Assembly: GCA_030581615.1 (NCBI GenBank)
Contig: JAKTTT010000077.1
Coordinates: 25,855 to 89,854 of the forward strand
Reading direction: 5' to 3'
Origin: Alloascoidea africana
Lineage: Eukaryota; Ascomycota; Alloascoideomycetes; Alloascoideales; Alloascoideaceae
Length of the DNA: 64,000 nucleotides
Shown in pieces: positions 41,523 to 51,753 of the stretch. The notes under the pieces are model-generated. The model saw only the letters and a program-made list of their open reading frames with translations, made no database searches and was not told where the DNA came from. How positions within the stretch are numbered: the stretch's first letter is position 1; each line of letters starts with the position of its first letter. The position numbers were made by a program, and so were the translations under genes.

Positions 41523-43062
41523 GGTGTTCTACCAAGTGCTTGTCAAGGTTGATTATGAATTGTTTCAACAGAGCACTCAAGTATAGCATTTGTTGGCGTG
41601 GAATTACCAATTCATCCATGTTGATGTCGCCGTTTTCTCAAATCTTTTACGGCAAAAATGGATAAATATTTGGAAACTCTGTTCCTATTATAAAAAATCT
41701 GCCTGGACTTGCGGGGCGTTCGAGTTTCTTTCACAGTTTTGCAAAACTGTGAAAGTGAGTTTTTTTTTTTTTCGCACATAAAAAGAATGCTTGTATTAAC
41801 AAGTCTCTTAGTACATGAACAATTGCGTTTTGTTTAGATTTTGTTTAAAGATTATGCTCATTTTGAGCTTCTCTAGAATGTTTCTTTTTTTCTGTTTGTT
41901 TTCATTTACGCTCTTTCTCATTTATTATCCGATCAAGGAAAACAAGTTTGAGATCCTATATCCAAGTTTTTTTTTTAAAAGTTCTTAGCTATAGCTTGTT
42001 TCTTTTATATTTATTTTTTAGCGATGGGTTATTTTTATCTTTTTTGTAATGTTTAATCTTGTACTCTTGAAAGGTGGATTGAAAGCAAGGGCAAACATAC
42101 CGTTTTTCATAAATCTTACACCTGTTTACAAATAGCATTATCAATAGTTTTAGTTAATTTGACATATTTACTTTTAATGTTTCTATTGTATATTGATCAA
42201 GTGTTTTTTAGATGTTGGCTTTGAAACAGAATGGTTGAGCGTATGGCGGTTAAGCCAGTGCTGCTGCTTTCTTTAACTCATCCAATTGATTGCTGTGTTT
42301 TATAAGGTTGCTAATCCTGAAATAGTGAGCATAGGAGGAAATGCCTCAGTATTTTGATAGATCGTGGGGGGAGATTAAGATAATGATGGCGCTTTCGAAA
42401 CCGAAAAAGGTCCTTCACCAGTACTAACAGTTGATATAGATGCTTTCAGATAGTCAAACTATTTGAGAAATAATAGGATATAAACAGTTTCCCAAAAGCT
42501 TTTAAAGAACAGCAACCAAAGACTCCATAAATATTCAAAACCTTCCATTTCGTATATTTAATACTATGTAGATTTTGTTTTAGCAAGTAATAATTTTCGT
42601 GTAAACGGTTTCCTATATTGTTTCCAAACGGGCTAACTGCACCCATGAAGCTTGCAAAATTAGAAATGTTTGGATCAAGATTCAGCCAGAGACCTGATTA
42701 TATTAGATAGACTTTTCTTGAAAATGAAGCATGTCTTGTCGTTTTATTGATTCGGTGTGAAACATGATGGCATGCAAGCGTGTTTCGATTCTTGTAGTTT
42801 TGCGTTTGTTCATACACATTTACTTCCGTAATAGTCAAGATGCCTCATCATCGTGGGGACTTGTAATGTGTGAGAAAGAGGTCTAGGCGCCTTGAGCATT
42901 GTATTCATACTTTCTTCAATCTTTTTGCTTTCTTTCTTTCTTTCTGTTGTCTGTGTCGATTTGAAGCTTCCTATACCTGTCCTTCTTTTTCCTTTCAAAT
43001 AACTACATTTTTTCAATTCTTTTCAAGCTTCGAGATTTATAAAACAAACAAAAACTACTGCT
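41523..43062. other. Intergenic region between the SET gene and the GPI-protein gene
   Basis: 1.5 kb, very AT-rich, with T-tracts (41760-41773, 41969-41978). A TTTC/TTTCTTTC run at 42928-42945 lies shortly before the GPI-protein start. No gene or RNA seen. Confidence 0.5.
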
Positions 43063-43689
43063 ATGAAGGTCTCAACTTCGTTTATTCAAATTGCCATGCT
43101 GGTAATGGCATCATCATTTCGATCCCTGGCGGAACCAACTGCAACTGCTAATACAAACCTGGACGATATAGCATTACCAGAAGAAACAGGCATCTACTCT
43201 TCTGAAAACATACCCTCATCATCATTGTATACACTAGATTCTAGTCTCACAACAAACATACAACCAGCAACACCAGCATTGCAAAAAGATAGTTACATGA
43301 CCTATACAGATAGCGTTGTTCTCTCAGAACAAACGAGAATATCCAAGTCGGTCTCTTATCTAATCCACCAACACTCAACCTACTACCACTCCGCGCTCTC
43401 TTCGTACTCAGCCTACTCGGTATCTACGGCCTCATACTTTTCTGCACATAGTTCTGCGATTCTAGCGTCAAGCAGAGCGGCTGCAAGCCTCTCAAGGGCC
43501 CTGGAATCATCAGCCGCAGCAGCAGCATCGTCAAAGGAGGGAGATTTGGCTGCTGCTATATCTGCTGCTCAAACTGTAACTTCAGATTCGGGAGCGGAAA
43601 AAGTATCAGTTTTGAACCCTGTTGGGAGTTCAAAAATATGGCTTTTGGTAACTGCTCTACTTCCACCGCTCCTTATTGTAGGTCTATAG
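43063..43689 (+). CDS. Small secreted, serine-rich GPI-anchored protein
   Basis: 208 residues. The N-terminus KVSTSFIQIAMLVMASSF is a signal peptide with likely cleavage near residue 23. The mature part is rich in Ser, Thr, Ala and Tyr (STYYHSALSSYSAYSVSTAS) and suited to O-mannosylation. The C-terminus has a small-residue site (NPVGSSK) followed by a hydrophobic tail (IWLLVTALLPPLLIVGL), the layout of a GPI-anchor signal. It is probably a cell-wall or plasma-membrane protein. No enzyme domain is seen and no family is recognised. Confidence 0.75.
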   Translation: MKVSTSFIQIAMLVMASSFRSLAEPTATANTNLDDIALPEETGIYSSENIPSSSLYTLDSSLTTNIQPATPALQKDSYMTYTDSVVLSEQTRISKSVSYLIHQHSTYYHSALSSYSAYSVSTASYFSAHSSAILASSRAAASLSRALESSAAAAASSKEGDLAAAISAAQTVTSDSGAEKVSVLNPVGSSKIWLLVTALLPPLLIVGL

Positions 43690-43971
43690 CAGTGAGAACT
43701 TGGGAACAGTTGGTTCCCATGAGATTACGTTGCGGGCAAATTTTGGAATTAATAATGACATGTTCACAAATAGATAAATAACTTATTTTTATTCAAGGCA
43801 CCTTCTACTCTTTGTTCATTTTTTTTTTCCTTTTTTGGCGTTAATATACTTCTGCTAAAATCATCACCTATATATATATATGCAAAGCTGTTTTACGTTT
43901 CACTCGTAAATGGAGAAGTGTCCACACTTTTGCAAAGTCTCATTCGTTTGATAGCCATTATCTTAAATAGC

Positions 43972-45418
43972 TCAAATTCCATACAAGCAAAAATCCTCCC
44001 CAAACTGCCCTAAGATCTCTGTTGGGACCCATCCATCTTGGGCTTTTGCTTTAATAATAACAGATTGTGCAATGCTAAAGCCACGAACAACGAGCCTACC
44101 TTTCTTTTCGGAAGCTTCTAGAGTAGTTTTAGTTACAGGATCAGTGACATCTAACAACTTCATTTCTAATGAGGGAGACACTGTTCCAAATAGCCTCACA
44201 GAGCTATCTACTCCACCAATAAGCCGATAATCATAAATATTCGTTTGAAGAACTGGACCGGCCACTTCCACGGACTCATATTGATAAATCACACGTGAGC
44301 CTGTCAAGGATTTTGCCTTTGCTATTTCAAATGTTGTCAAATAATCAGTGGATGTGTCCCTTGCTGGTAATACTGAATATGCAGCAATGAGCCGAACAGA
44401 TTGAAACTCGGGTATCAAAGCTTTTGAGGGTGATATTCCTTTTGTCAAAAATGCCAGAGAATGTTTCAGTTTATACTCATCCCAAAATGACAAACGTCGA
44501 GAAGATAGGATATGTTTTAAAGAATTGTCGGTTCTTTCTCAGGTAAAATACAAGGTTAGTGCTTATCTCTAGTCTCTTGTCCAAGCAACAAAAACATACA
44601 AATACAACACGGTTGGTCGTAAAGAAGCGAGCGTTTGCAAATCAAATGATCCTTCTTCCACAAGTGTGACATTTGCGCCTATGTTTCTCACAATAATTGA
44701 ATTAGAAAATGGTAAAGCTCCCACAATATATGCAAAAAAAAGCATGCTTACCAACTGTCAGAGCAGCAAGAATATAGACCCAGGTATTCAGTCTATACAT
44801 GTTTCCAACAATGAGAACATTGTCGTCCTTTTGCAGCTCAAACTTGGGAGGCAATGATTTAATAATTGATGCTATGCCAGACATGATATTCTATCAAAGT
44901 TGGGATTATGAGGTTAATAATACGCTCTCGCTTTGTTGTGTGCAATGTGAACTTACTCGTTGTGAAAATATAGCTTCATTGCCTACTGAAAAGGCATTCT
45001 GTAAATCATATTTTGGATCATATTCATAATGAAACTGGGTTTCTGCCAGACCATCCAATTTGCTCTTAAAGTGAGTATCCCAAGAGATCACAGTAAAGCT
45101 TTTGGAATTGGCAGACTGGACCGGAGATGAGGATGGAACAGCAACAACTGGAGTATTTGTGACGCCTGCCAGACTCGAAACAAGAAAGCTGGGCAGCACA
45201 AAAAGATCGGTCTCAACATTACCCAAGTTCCGTGTAGCTTCACTGCTCAGCAAATTCACAAGAATACCGTTTCTTAAACATGCCATTACAACGATGAAAA
45301 ACTCCTCCGAATTGGGAAGCATTATCGAAACGGATTTAATCTCAGGATTGATCTCCAAAAGCAGACTGTGTACTTTTTCAATCGCCGAGTTCAATTTGGC
45401 TATAATTGTCTCTTTCAT
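43972..45418 (-). CDS. Fungal AMP-binding (ANL) superfamily-like protein, probably enzymatically degenerate
   Basis: Minus-strand exons: 45418-44957, 44890-44752, 44678-44600 and 44533-43972, giving 413 residues in one frame. Recognisable ANL segments: EIKSVSIMLPNSEEFFIVVM; GIASIIKSLPPKFELQKDDN; ALTVGANVTLVEEGSFDLQT; EVAGPVLQTNIYDYRLIGG; GRLVVRGFSIAQ; and DGWVPTEILGQFGEDF. The glycine/serine-rich AMP-binding P-loop is not visible and the usual YGxTE is replaced by YQYESVEVAG, so adenylation activity is doubtful. I recall a filamentous-fungal family with the VAGAVAQTNxFDYR motif. The real N-terminus may lie in the open frame just upstream (45457-45807), giving about 528 residues in all. Intron 3 ends in AAG. 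Confidence 0.65.
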
Positions 45419-45456
45419 GTTAGATCAGGGCTCGCTCGGGACACAAAAAGAGAACA

Positions 45457-45807
45457 TCACTCGCCTATTGCCAATTGAGTGCTATTAAAACCGGATTTTT
45501 TACTCCACAAATTCACTTTGCAATTGTTCACTTCTCCTAATCTCCAGATATCGTGTATGTTACCGTCTCTAGTCTTGTAGCCCTGGCGAATCTCGAGGCC
45601 ACTCTTTAAGTTCGAGACGTTTCCTGTCACCGGACTGCGGTACACGGCCGTCTCTCCTTGCCTTCTGGTCGGACCCACCGAAGACTGATACTGTAAAGTA
45701 ATGTCGTGGACATCTTTGGAGGTCGCCTCGGACAGATAAGAATACGCCAGCAGTAGACCCAGCACTACGATGAACACCTGCACCAGGTCCAGGTCGTCCA
45801 AGATCAT
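45457..45807 (-). CDS. Probable first exon of the AMP-binding-like gene (N-terminal membrane segment)
   Basis: An open frame from an ATG at 45807 encodes a membrane segment (LDLVQVFIVVLGLLLAYSYL) and then SSVGPTRRQGETAVYRSPVT, an NLKSGLEIRQGYKTRDG block and IHDIWRLGEV. This reads like the N-terminus of fungal AMP-binding-like proteins and lies 38 bases from the next exon. A junction from a GC donor (GCGAGT at about 45462) to the AAAG before ACAATTATAG (about 45412) would join AI to ETIIAKLN in frame. A GTAAAA donor further upstream would also keep frame. The junction is unproven. The alternative is a separate 116-residue protein. Confidence 0.5.
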   Translation of the reverse strand: MILDDLDLVQVFIVVLGLLLAYSYLSEATSKDVHDITLQYQSSVGPTRRQGETAVYRSPVTGNVSNLKSGLEIRQGYKTRDGNIHDIWRLGEVNNCKVNLWSKKSGFNSTQLAIGE

Positions 45808-45871
45808 CTTCAGGGTTGCAGTACGAAATCGAAATCGTCATGAGATGGAGGTTGGGAGATGGGCCGAGCGG

Positions 45872-45878
45872 TTACCCG
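45872..45878 (+). promoter_or_regulatory. Reb1-like site TTACCCG
   Basis: Exact consensus in the 157-bp gap between the divergent AMP-binding-like and SLP2 genes. Confidence 0.45.
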
Positions 45879-45964
45879 CAGCTGGGGCTCCAGTCCCGCC
45901 TATCTGCTGGCTGCGAAATGAAGCGAAAGTCATCGCTTTTTTCACATAGCGAGCGGCCCATGGA

Positions 45965-47128
45965 ATGATTTTCAAAGCGTTGAGGCTAAGCCAGCTGGAC
46001 GTTCTTTCTCAATGGCAGCGTTCCAGACTACTTTCTGCAGCGACAGCAGCGGCAACCGCGAGGTCCAATTCTCGGCCTCGTACGAGCAAACGAAGCCTTT
46101 ATACTGGGAACGCCCCAGGGCTAAGCTTTTTCCCTCGCAATGAGCTCCCCACAAACACGATTATCCGATTTGTGCCCCAGCAGACGGCCTGGGTGGTCGA
46201 GCGAATGGGCAAGTTCCATCGAATACTGGAGCCGGGTCTGGCGATTCTGATTCCTGTTCTCGACAAGATCCAGTACGTCAAGTCGCTAAAGGAAGTCGCA
46301 TTGGAGATTCCGAGCCAGTCTGCTATAACCGCAGATAATGTGACACTCGAAATGGATGGGGTTCTTTACATCAAGGTGATTGACGCCTACAAGTCCAGCT
46401 ATGGGGTGGAGGATGCCGAGTACGCTGTTTCGCAGCTGGCGCAAACAACAATGAGAAGCGAAATAGGGCAATTGACGCTGGACCATGTTCTCAGAGAACG
46501 GCAAACCCTAAACTCGAACATTACGAGTGCGATCAACGAGGCAGCCCAGGCCTGGGGGATACGGTGTCTACGGTACGAAATCAAAGATATTCATCCTCCG
46601 GCAAATGTTCTGGAAGCAATGCACCGTCAAGTTTCTGCAGAGCGGTCGAAAAGAGCAGAGATCTTGGAGAGCGAGGGTCACCGACAGGCCGCAATCAATA
46701 TAGCAGAGGGCGATAAAGCCTCCACGGTTTTGGCCTCAGAGGGTACCAAAACCGAACGTATCAACTATGCAGGAGGTGAAGCAGAAGGAATTCTGCTCAG
46801 GGCACGGGCCACTGCAGAAGCCATTGCAAAGATTGCTAAAGCCATTCGGGAGACGGAAGGTGGGAAAGACGCTGTTTCGCTCCAAGTAGCCGAGAAGTAC
46901 GTGGAAGCGTTTGGCAAGTTGGCCAAGGAGACGAACACAGTGGTGATTCCGTCCGAGCTGGGCGACATGGGAGGGCTGATTGCGAGTGCCATGAGGATAT
47001 ACGACCGGGTCGGCGAGGCAGCGGCCGCAGAGGAAGCCGGCGAGCTGGAATCGGAGCTGGATATCGAGATGAAGCCAGGGACTGGGACTGAGACTGGGAC
47101 TGAGGTTGGAGGAGCAGAGAACAAATAG
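45965..47128 (+). CDS. Mitochondrial stomatin-like protein (SLP2/STOML2-like, SPFH domain)
   Basis: 387 residues. The N-terminal ~50 residues are Arg/Ser/Ala-rich and look like a mitochondrial presequence (RSRLLSAATAAATARSNSRP). The SPFH domain starts at about 68: IIRFVPQQTAWVVERMGKFH, RILEPGLAILIPVLDKIQYV, SQSAITADNVTLEMDGVLYI, and VEDAEYAVSQLAQTTMRSEI. A coiled-coil flotillin-type segment (HRQVSAERSKRAEILESEGH) leads to ETNTVVIPSELGDMGGLIAS. This is the STOML2 class, an inner-membrane scaffold binding cardiolipin and prohibitins in animals. S. cerevisiae has no STOML2 counterpart that I recall, although it has prohibitins. The acidic tail ends in a GTGTETGTEVGG tract. Confidence 0.9.
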   Translation: MIFKALRLSQLDVLSQWQRSRLLSAATAAATARSNSRPRTSKRSLYTGNAPGLSFFPRNELPTNTIIRFVPQQTAWVVERMGKFHRILEPGLAILIPVLDKIQYVKSLKEVALEIPSQSAITADNVTLEMDGVLYIKVIDAYKSSYGVEDAEYAVSQLAQTTMRSEIGQLTLDHVLRERQTLNSNITSAINEAAQAWGIRCLRYEIKDIHPPANVLEAMHRQVSAERSKRAEILESEGHRQAAINIAEGDKASTVLASEGTKTERINYAGGEAEGILLRARATAEAIAKIAKAIRETEGGKDAVSLQVAEKYVEAFGKLAKETNTVVIPSELGDMGGLIASAMRIYDRVGEAAAAEEAGELESELDIEMKPGTGTETGTEVGGAENK

Positions 47129-47263
47129 CCTAGCACTAGAAAAGTAGATTCCGGGTCTTCCGCAAAAGTGCGCGTGCTCTTTCTTCTGGCGCTCTTTAGC
47201 GTATATCAGATGCCTCATCCGGCCAGCTTTGCTCTTCTTCTCCAGATTAGCACAGCAAAGTGA

Positions 47264-47854
47264 ATGAAAAGCCCAAAGCTTTCGACCAGCATCTTCTCGT
47301 TCTCGGACCTGGACCAGAAGACACGCAGCAGCCCGCGCTCGTTCTCGCAAGAGTCCTCGTCCACGATGGTCCCAGAGGCGCCGCAAGGCTGGTCCGTCAA
47401 GTACGATTCCGTCCTACACGAGTACTATTACGTCAACAATAGCACTGGCGCTACACAGCTCGACCATCCAGACGAGCAAGTTGTAAGAGACATGGAAAGC
47501 GACGGGCATTCTCCAGGGAAAAAAGGCAGCAATGCTTTCAAGAAACGCAATCTAATCTGCAAGCTTCAAAAGCACCCGGAAGCCCCTGTCAGAGAGTTTA
47601 GTTTTTCAAGCAAGCACAGACAGAACTATGAGGAGGATCCACTGTCAAAATCCTGGAGTGCAAATGGCAGTGATAATTCTAGCGGATGTGGAAGAGGAAG
47701 GTCATTTCCAAAGCCTCAAGGTACCAGAAGCAGAAGCAGTCTTAGCTCAACCCGGAAACGATGGAGGCTTTCATGGTCTTCTAATAAAAAACGAGAATCC
47801 TCCTCCATTTCAACCGCATCTGATGATACTCTCTCAAATAGCGTCCCGACCTAG
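47264..47854 (+). CDS. Small basic protein with a degenerate WW domain
   Basis: 196 residues. A WW-like module lies at about 37-72 (PEAPQGWSVKYDSVLHEYYY, then VNNSTGATQLDHPDEQV). The first signature Trp, the aromatic YYY strand and the final Pro are present, but the second signature Trp is replaced by Leu (TQLDHP). The rest is Ser/Arg/Lys-rich and disordered (RSRSSLSSTRKRWRLSWSSN). A WW domain usually binds proline-rich motifs; loss of the second Trp should weaken this. The start is 135 bases after the SLP2 stop. No precise orthologue is recognised. Confidence 0.65.
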   Translation: MKSPKLSTSIFSFSDLDQKTRSSPRSFSQESSSTMVPEAPQGWSVKYDSVLHEYYYVNNSTGATQLDHPDEQVVRDMESDGHSPGKKGSNAFKKRNLICKLQKHPEAPVREFSFSSKHRQNYEEDPLSKSWSANGSDNSSGCGRGRSFPKPQGTRSRSSLSSTRKRWRLSWSSNKKRESSSISTASDDTLSNSVPT

Positions 47855-48952
47855 TGTTTCTCCCCTTGGTCCCTTTCAAGTCATCAGCCTAAGCAAAGAA
47901 AAAAAGAAATTGATCTAGTGTATTTTTGTGGTTGCTATTGTTATTGGGGTTTCATGTCTCTGACGTACAGCGCTTCTTTTTCTCCCTTGTTTTGTCTAAT
48001 CTTTTATACCTTTTGAGAACTTTTTATTATTATTTTGTGTGTATTGTTTTAGTTTGTTTAACGATGTTATGACTTTTTGTATTGATATATGTTTAATCGA
48101 TTGTTATTTGCTCTGTCCAACAAGTGCTGGCGTTCAAGTGGTTTGCATACTGGAGTTGAGATCTGACCTGGAACTTATTGTTTCTTTTTGATCAAATATT
48201 CTCTGGCAATTTCAATCTCAATTGCAATTGTCATTGTAACTGACATTAAACTACAATTCACAACCTTGTGCATTGCTAAGAGATCGACATTTTTTGTACA
48301 CTAGAGATTTGTTCAGATCAATCCAAAATGGCAAAAACATTTTCTTGCACTTGCCCTTTTTAAAACAGAATTAATTGAAGATCCTTTTTTTTTTATTGTT
48401 TTAGTATGATCACAATTCTTGTCCTTCAATTGTTGAGTCTAGATTCTAAACCCCTGGTAAGAGTCGGATGCCCTTTGAAGATGCAGTTCAGAGTCAATTA
48501 ACTGCCACAAGGTTCACCGGGCCTGTGCATCTCGACGATCGTTTTCTTGTTCAAGCCAACGTTTAAGAAAACGGTGTTGAAGATACATAATTGGAATAAC
48601 AGTACTGTTCGAATTGATCTGTTTGAGGAGTTTACTAAAGATGGAGCGAGAATCGATGACTGGTGAAGATCAGAGAGATCTTGTAACGTTATGGAGCCCC
48701 ACGCTTAAGCTCATCATGGTATGATCTGCTCGAATCTGGATCAATTGGTTATTAGACCAATAATCAGCTCGCTATATTGGGTTATGCACTTTCTTTCAAA
48801 ATGTGAAAGCCTTCAAACTGTGCATGCCTCTGCTATCTCCGTATTAACAGCGAAAAAAGGAGATATAAAAACACATCAATTCTTCTTCAAATCTGGTTCT
48901 TAAGGGGCCCAAGTTTCCTATTGCCAAATTTCTAGCAAATAACAAAGGAAAA
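47855..48952. other. Intergenic region between the WW-like gene and the MAPR array
   Basis: 1.1 kb, AT-rich, with a T-tract near 48386. No gene or RNA recognised. Confidence 0.5.
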
Positions 48953-49429
48953 ATGTCATTTTCAATCAAAGACCTTCACACTCCTGTCAATGCCAACCTG
49001 GCCCCACCTCAAAATCATGTTTTCTCAAAAGCAGAATTGGCTCAGTATGATGGTAAGAATTGATCTACATAGTACATTCTTTGTTTCTTGTGTGAACACT
49101 GATAAGGCTCAAACAATTTATTCCACTGTTTTTATCGCTTCCTTCACAGACTAATACTCAATTGTCCAGGTGTTAAAAGTTCTAAAATATACGTTGCGGT
49201 GAAGGGAACAGTTTTCGATGTTACTGCCCATGCAAACCTTTACGGACCAGGCAAGAAATATCACATATTTGCAGGAAAGGATGGAAGCAGAGGCCTTGCA
49301 ATTGTGAGCGTCAGCCCAAGTGATGTTGTTTCCGATATCAGCGGCCTTACATCTGCTCAGCAAAGTGAGTTATCTGGTTGGTATGAGTATTTTAAAGCTA
49401 GATACAATATCGTTGGAACTGTAGCATAG
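48953..49429 (+). CDS. MAPR/cytochrome-b5-like heme-binding protein, copy 1
   Basis: Exons 48953-49052 and 49170-49429 give 119 residues. The protein is almost entirely a MAPR (membrane-associated progesterone receptor, Dap1/PGRMC1-like) domain: FSKAELAQYDG, SKIYVAVKGTVFDVTAHANL, YGPGKKYHIFAGKDGSRGLA and a C-terminal YFKARYNIVGTV. Tyr64 of KKYHIFAG aligns with the heme-ligating Tyr113 of PGRMC1. Unlike Dap1 there is no N-terminal membrane segment, so the protein should be soluble. The intron sits in the glycine codon after YD, the same place as in the two following paralogues. It ends in CAG. Confidence 0.88.
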
Positions 49430-50722
49430 ATTAAAATCTACAGTGTGGATTCACAAAGAGTTTAATGGTCTAAATTATCACAGTAAATGTGATGGACATA
49501 TCGGTTACTTATCAGAAATAAAGCTAGAACTGTGTTACCTAGTAGAATGCAATAGTTGAAAAATCATTGTAAGAACGTCGACTTTTACCTCGGCTTCCAA
49601 GGAACTTTTTTCGCATTTAGAATTGGCTGTAGCAACCATTTGAGTAGCTTGGTGTGTTCTTAATTGTACTTCTCGATTCTTGGCGTGGGATGTATTCAAT
49701 ATGAGTTTGCCCTATTCTTGGATGTTTCGCTGGTTCGGACATAATAGAGGAGTTTTACAAACTTTACACCTGCTTCTGCAGCCATCCAGGTCGAAATTCT
49801 CTAACCAAAAGTCATTAAACACAGCAACCACACTCTTTTCCTTCCATCTTTCTGTGCACTTTGTGCATTTGACTATATGGATGTCTAAGATGCTTACTTG
49901 TGCATTTGGCCACAAAGAAAGGAAAAACGTCTTTCTTTGTTGATCTTTTTGATAACGGAAACAAAATATAATGAAAGAAGCAAAGAAAAAACAGGAAATT
50001 GCTTTATTTTATTCATTATGACCGGACTTAGTATTAAACAACTATAGTAGTCACGGAGTATAGATTTTTTATGTCATCATCTTGAATTTGCCGTCAATAA
50101 ACCAAGAACCAAAAAGAATATTTGGGATGGTATACTCTTGTGTTAATAATAAGACCACCATCGTCTTGGGCTTGAGCATGACCATTTGATCTGATCTGAT
50201 CTCCAAGAAGCTGAATAACTCTTCTGAGAAATTTCCAGATATGGACACAATTCAACAACGCCGGTTTTGAGATCTTTTTTTTCTATTCCGCTACTAAGTT
50301 CTAAACTAAACATCTATTGCTATAGTCCTACTGTCCTATTGATAGACTGGGGGAAGTTCTCATACAGTGGTGCCCCTTAACTACGGAATCTGCTAGCTGA
50401 GCTGTGAGAAGGAAGCTACTAGCCAATTAATAATTATCAGTTGTAACTATCCTAAAGAAAGCGGAAAACCTTGAAGGATTTATCGAATCCTTTATTTTTT
50501 CCCAAACTTTTTTTTGATTCATTGCTCAGTTTTCACAAGTTTTTGAAAAAGGATATGAGCATGCCCCTTTTATCCACACAATTTTGTTTTGATTTTTTCG
50601 TCTAGAACATTTTACATCGAAAACAAATGGAGCATTTAAAGGACCTGCAAGTATCTCATTTTTTTTTTGTCTTTGATCTGGCACTGGGGCTTTTTCAATC
50701 ACTTTGAAGCATCTGTTCAAAA
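49430..50722. other. Intergenic region between MAPR copies 1 and 2
   Basis: 1.3 kb, AT-rich, with short random ORFs only. A T-tract (50659-50668) lies just upstream of copy 2. No degenerate fourth copy was found by eye. Confidence 0.45.
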
Positions 50723-51153
50723 ATGTCATTTTCGATTAAAGATATTCATACCCCCATCAACCCAAATCTATCGGCGCCTAAGCACGAGAGCTTTACCAAA
50801 TCTCAACTGGCACAATATGACGGTAAGGATCCTCAGATTTGTGAGCCTGAAAAATGATGAGAATTGACCTAGAATGCTCGTCTTAAGGAGTCAAAAACAC
50901 CAAAATCTATATCGCCGTTAAAGGAATAGTTTTTGATGTTACCAGTCATACAGACTGGTACGGACCAGGGAAAAAACATCACCCTTTGGTGGGCAAAGAT
51001 TGTAGTAGAGCTCTCGCAGTCATGAAGGAGCCCCTTGATCCAAATGATATTACCTCAGACATTTCGGGGCTCACTGCGGCTCAGCTTAGCGAATTGGAAG
51101 CTTGGATTGTTTACCTCAAGGCCAGGTACAACATTGTTGGGAAAGTTGTTTAA
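50723..51153 (+). CDS. MAPR/cytochrome-b5-like protein, copy 2 (axial tyrosine position replaced)
   Basis: Exons 50723-50822 and 50888-51153 give 121 residues. It is closest to copy 1 at the N-terminus (MSFSIKDIHTPINPNL). The fold is kept: KIYIAVKGIVFDVTSHTDW, SRALAVMKEPLDPND, LSELEAWIVYLKARYNIVGK. However, the heme-pocket segment reads YGPGKKHHPLVGKDCSRALA, so residue 64 is His instead of Tyr and the FAG motif is LVG. Heme binding is therefore likely changed or lost. The frame is intact with no stops, so it is not an obvious pseudogene. Its intron ends in AAG (CTTAAG). Confidence 0.85.
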
Positions 51154-51753
51154 AGCAGTTTGTTCGGATAAGTTTCGCATCCATTTGACCACAAATGTAT
51201 AGGCTTAATGGATTATTTATAAAACTGAGAATAAAATGCTTTTGAGTCACACCTGGGTCTAATGGCTTTATAGCTTACACATCCTTGTATATAGCGTTTA
51301 CCGATTTGGAAGAGAAATAAATGAGATCATGATGGCATAGCCTGTGAAATAACCGATACGAGAGACATGAGCGATGCACATGCCAGCTTTTCTACTGTAA
51401 TCAAGTCATCAAGATATAAATCCCGTCGCTTTTTCTTATCATGTCACGGCCACTTTAAAGCAATTATCAAACTGCTGGGCCGTCATGGCTTTTGCTATCT
51501 TCTATTATATCAGCTTGAGGGTTCTTTAATCAGGAAATTGGATCAATGTTGACGAAGGTTACGTAACTTTGGTAATCTGACCTAAAAGCATATTTACTTC
51601 TATTTGTTCTCACGGAAGGTTTTTAACATGAAGATAACCATTCTAGAAAGATATTTAAAGACTGTTCAATCTCATCCTGGTTGACTTTCACCATTGTTTT
51701 CTAGTCTCTACCTTTTACGCACAGATACGCTAGTCCAACTCACAAAATCACAA
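51154..51753. other. Intergenic region between MAPR copies 2 and 3
   Basis: 600 bases. A 61-codon ORF at 51367 shows no known features. It probably holds the copy 3 promoter. Confidence 0.45.

Noticed and set aside
40861-41586. 241-codon overlapping frame at the end of the SET gene
   Set aside because: It overlaps the main frame, which continues with typical Lys/Arg/Ser tail sequence; a spliced alternative C-terminus is possible but unsupported.
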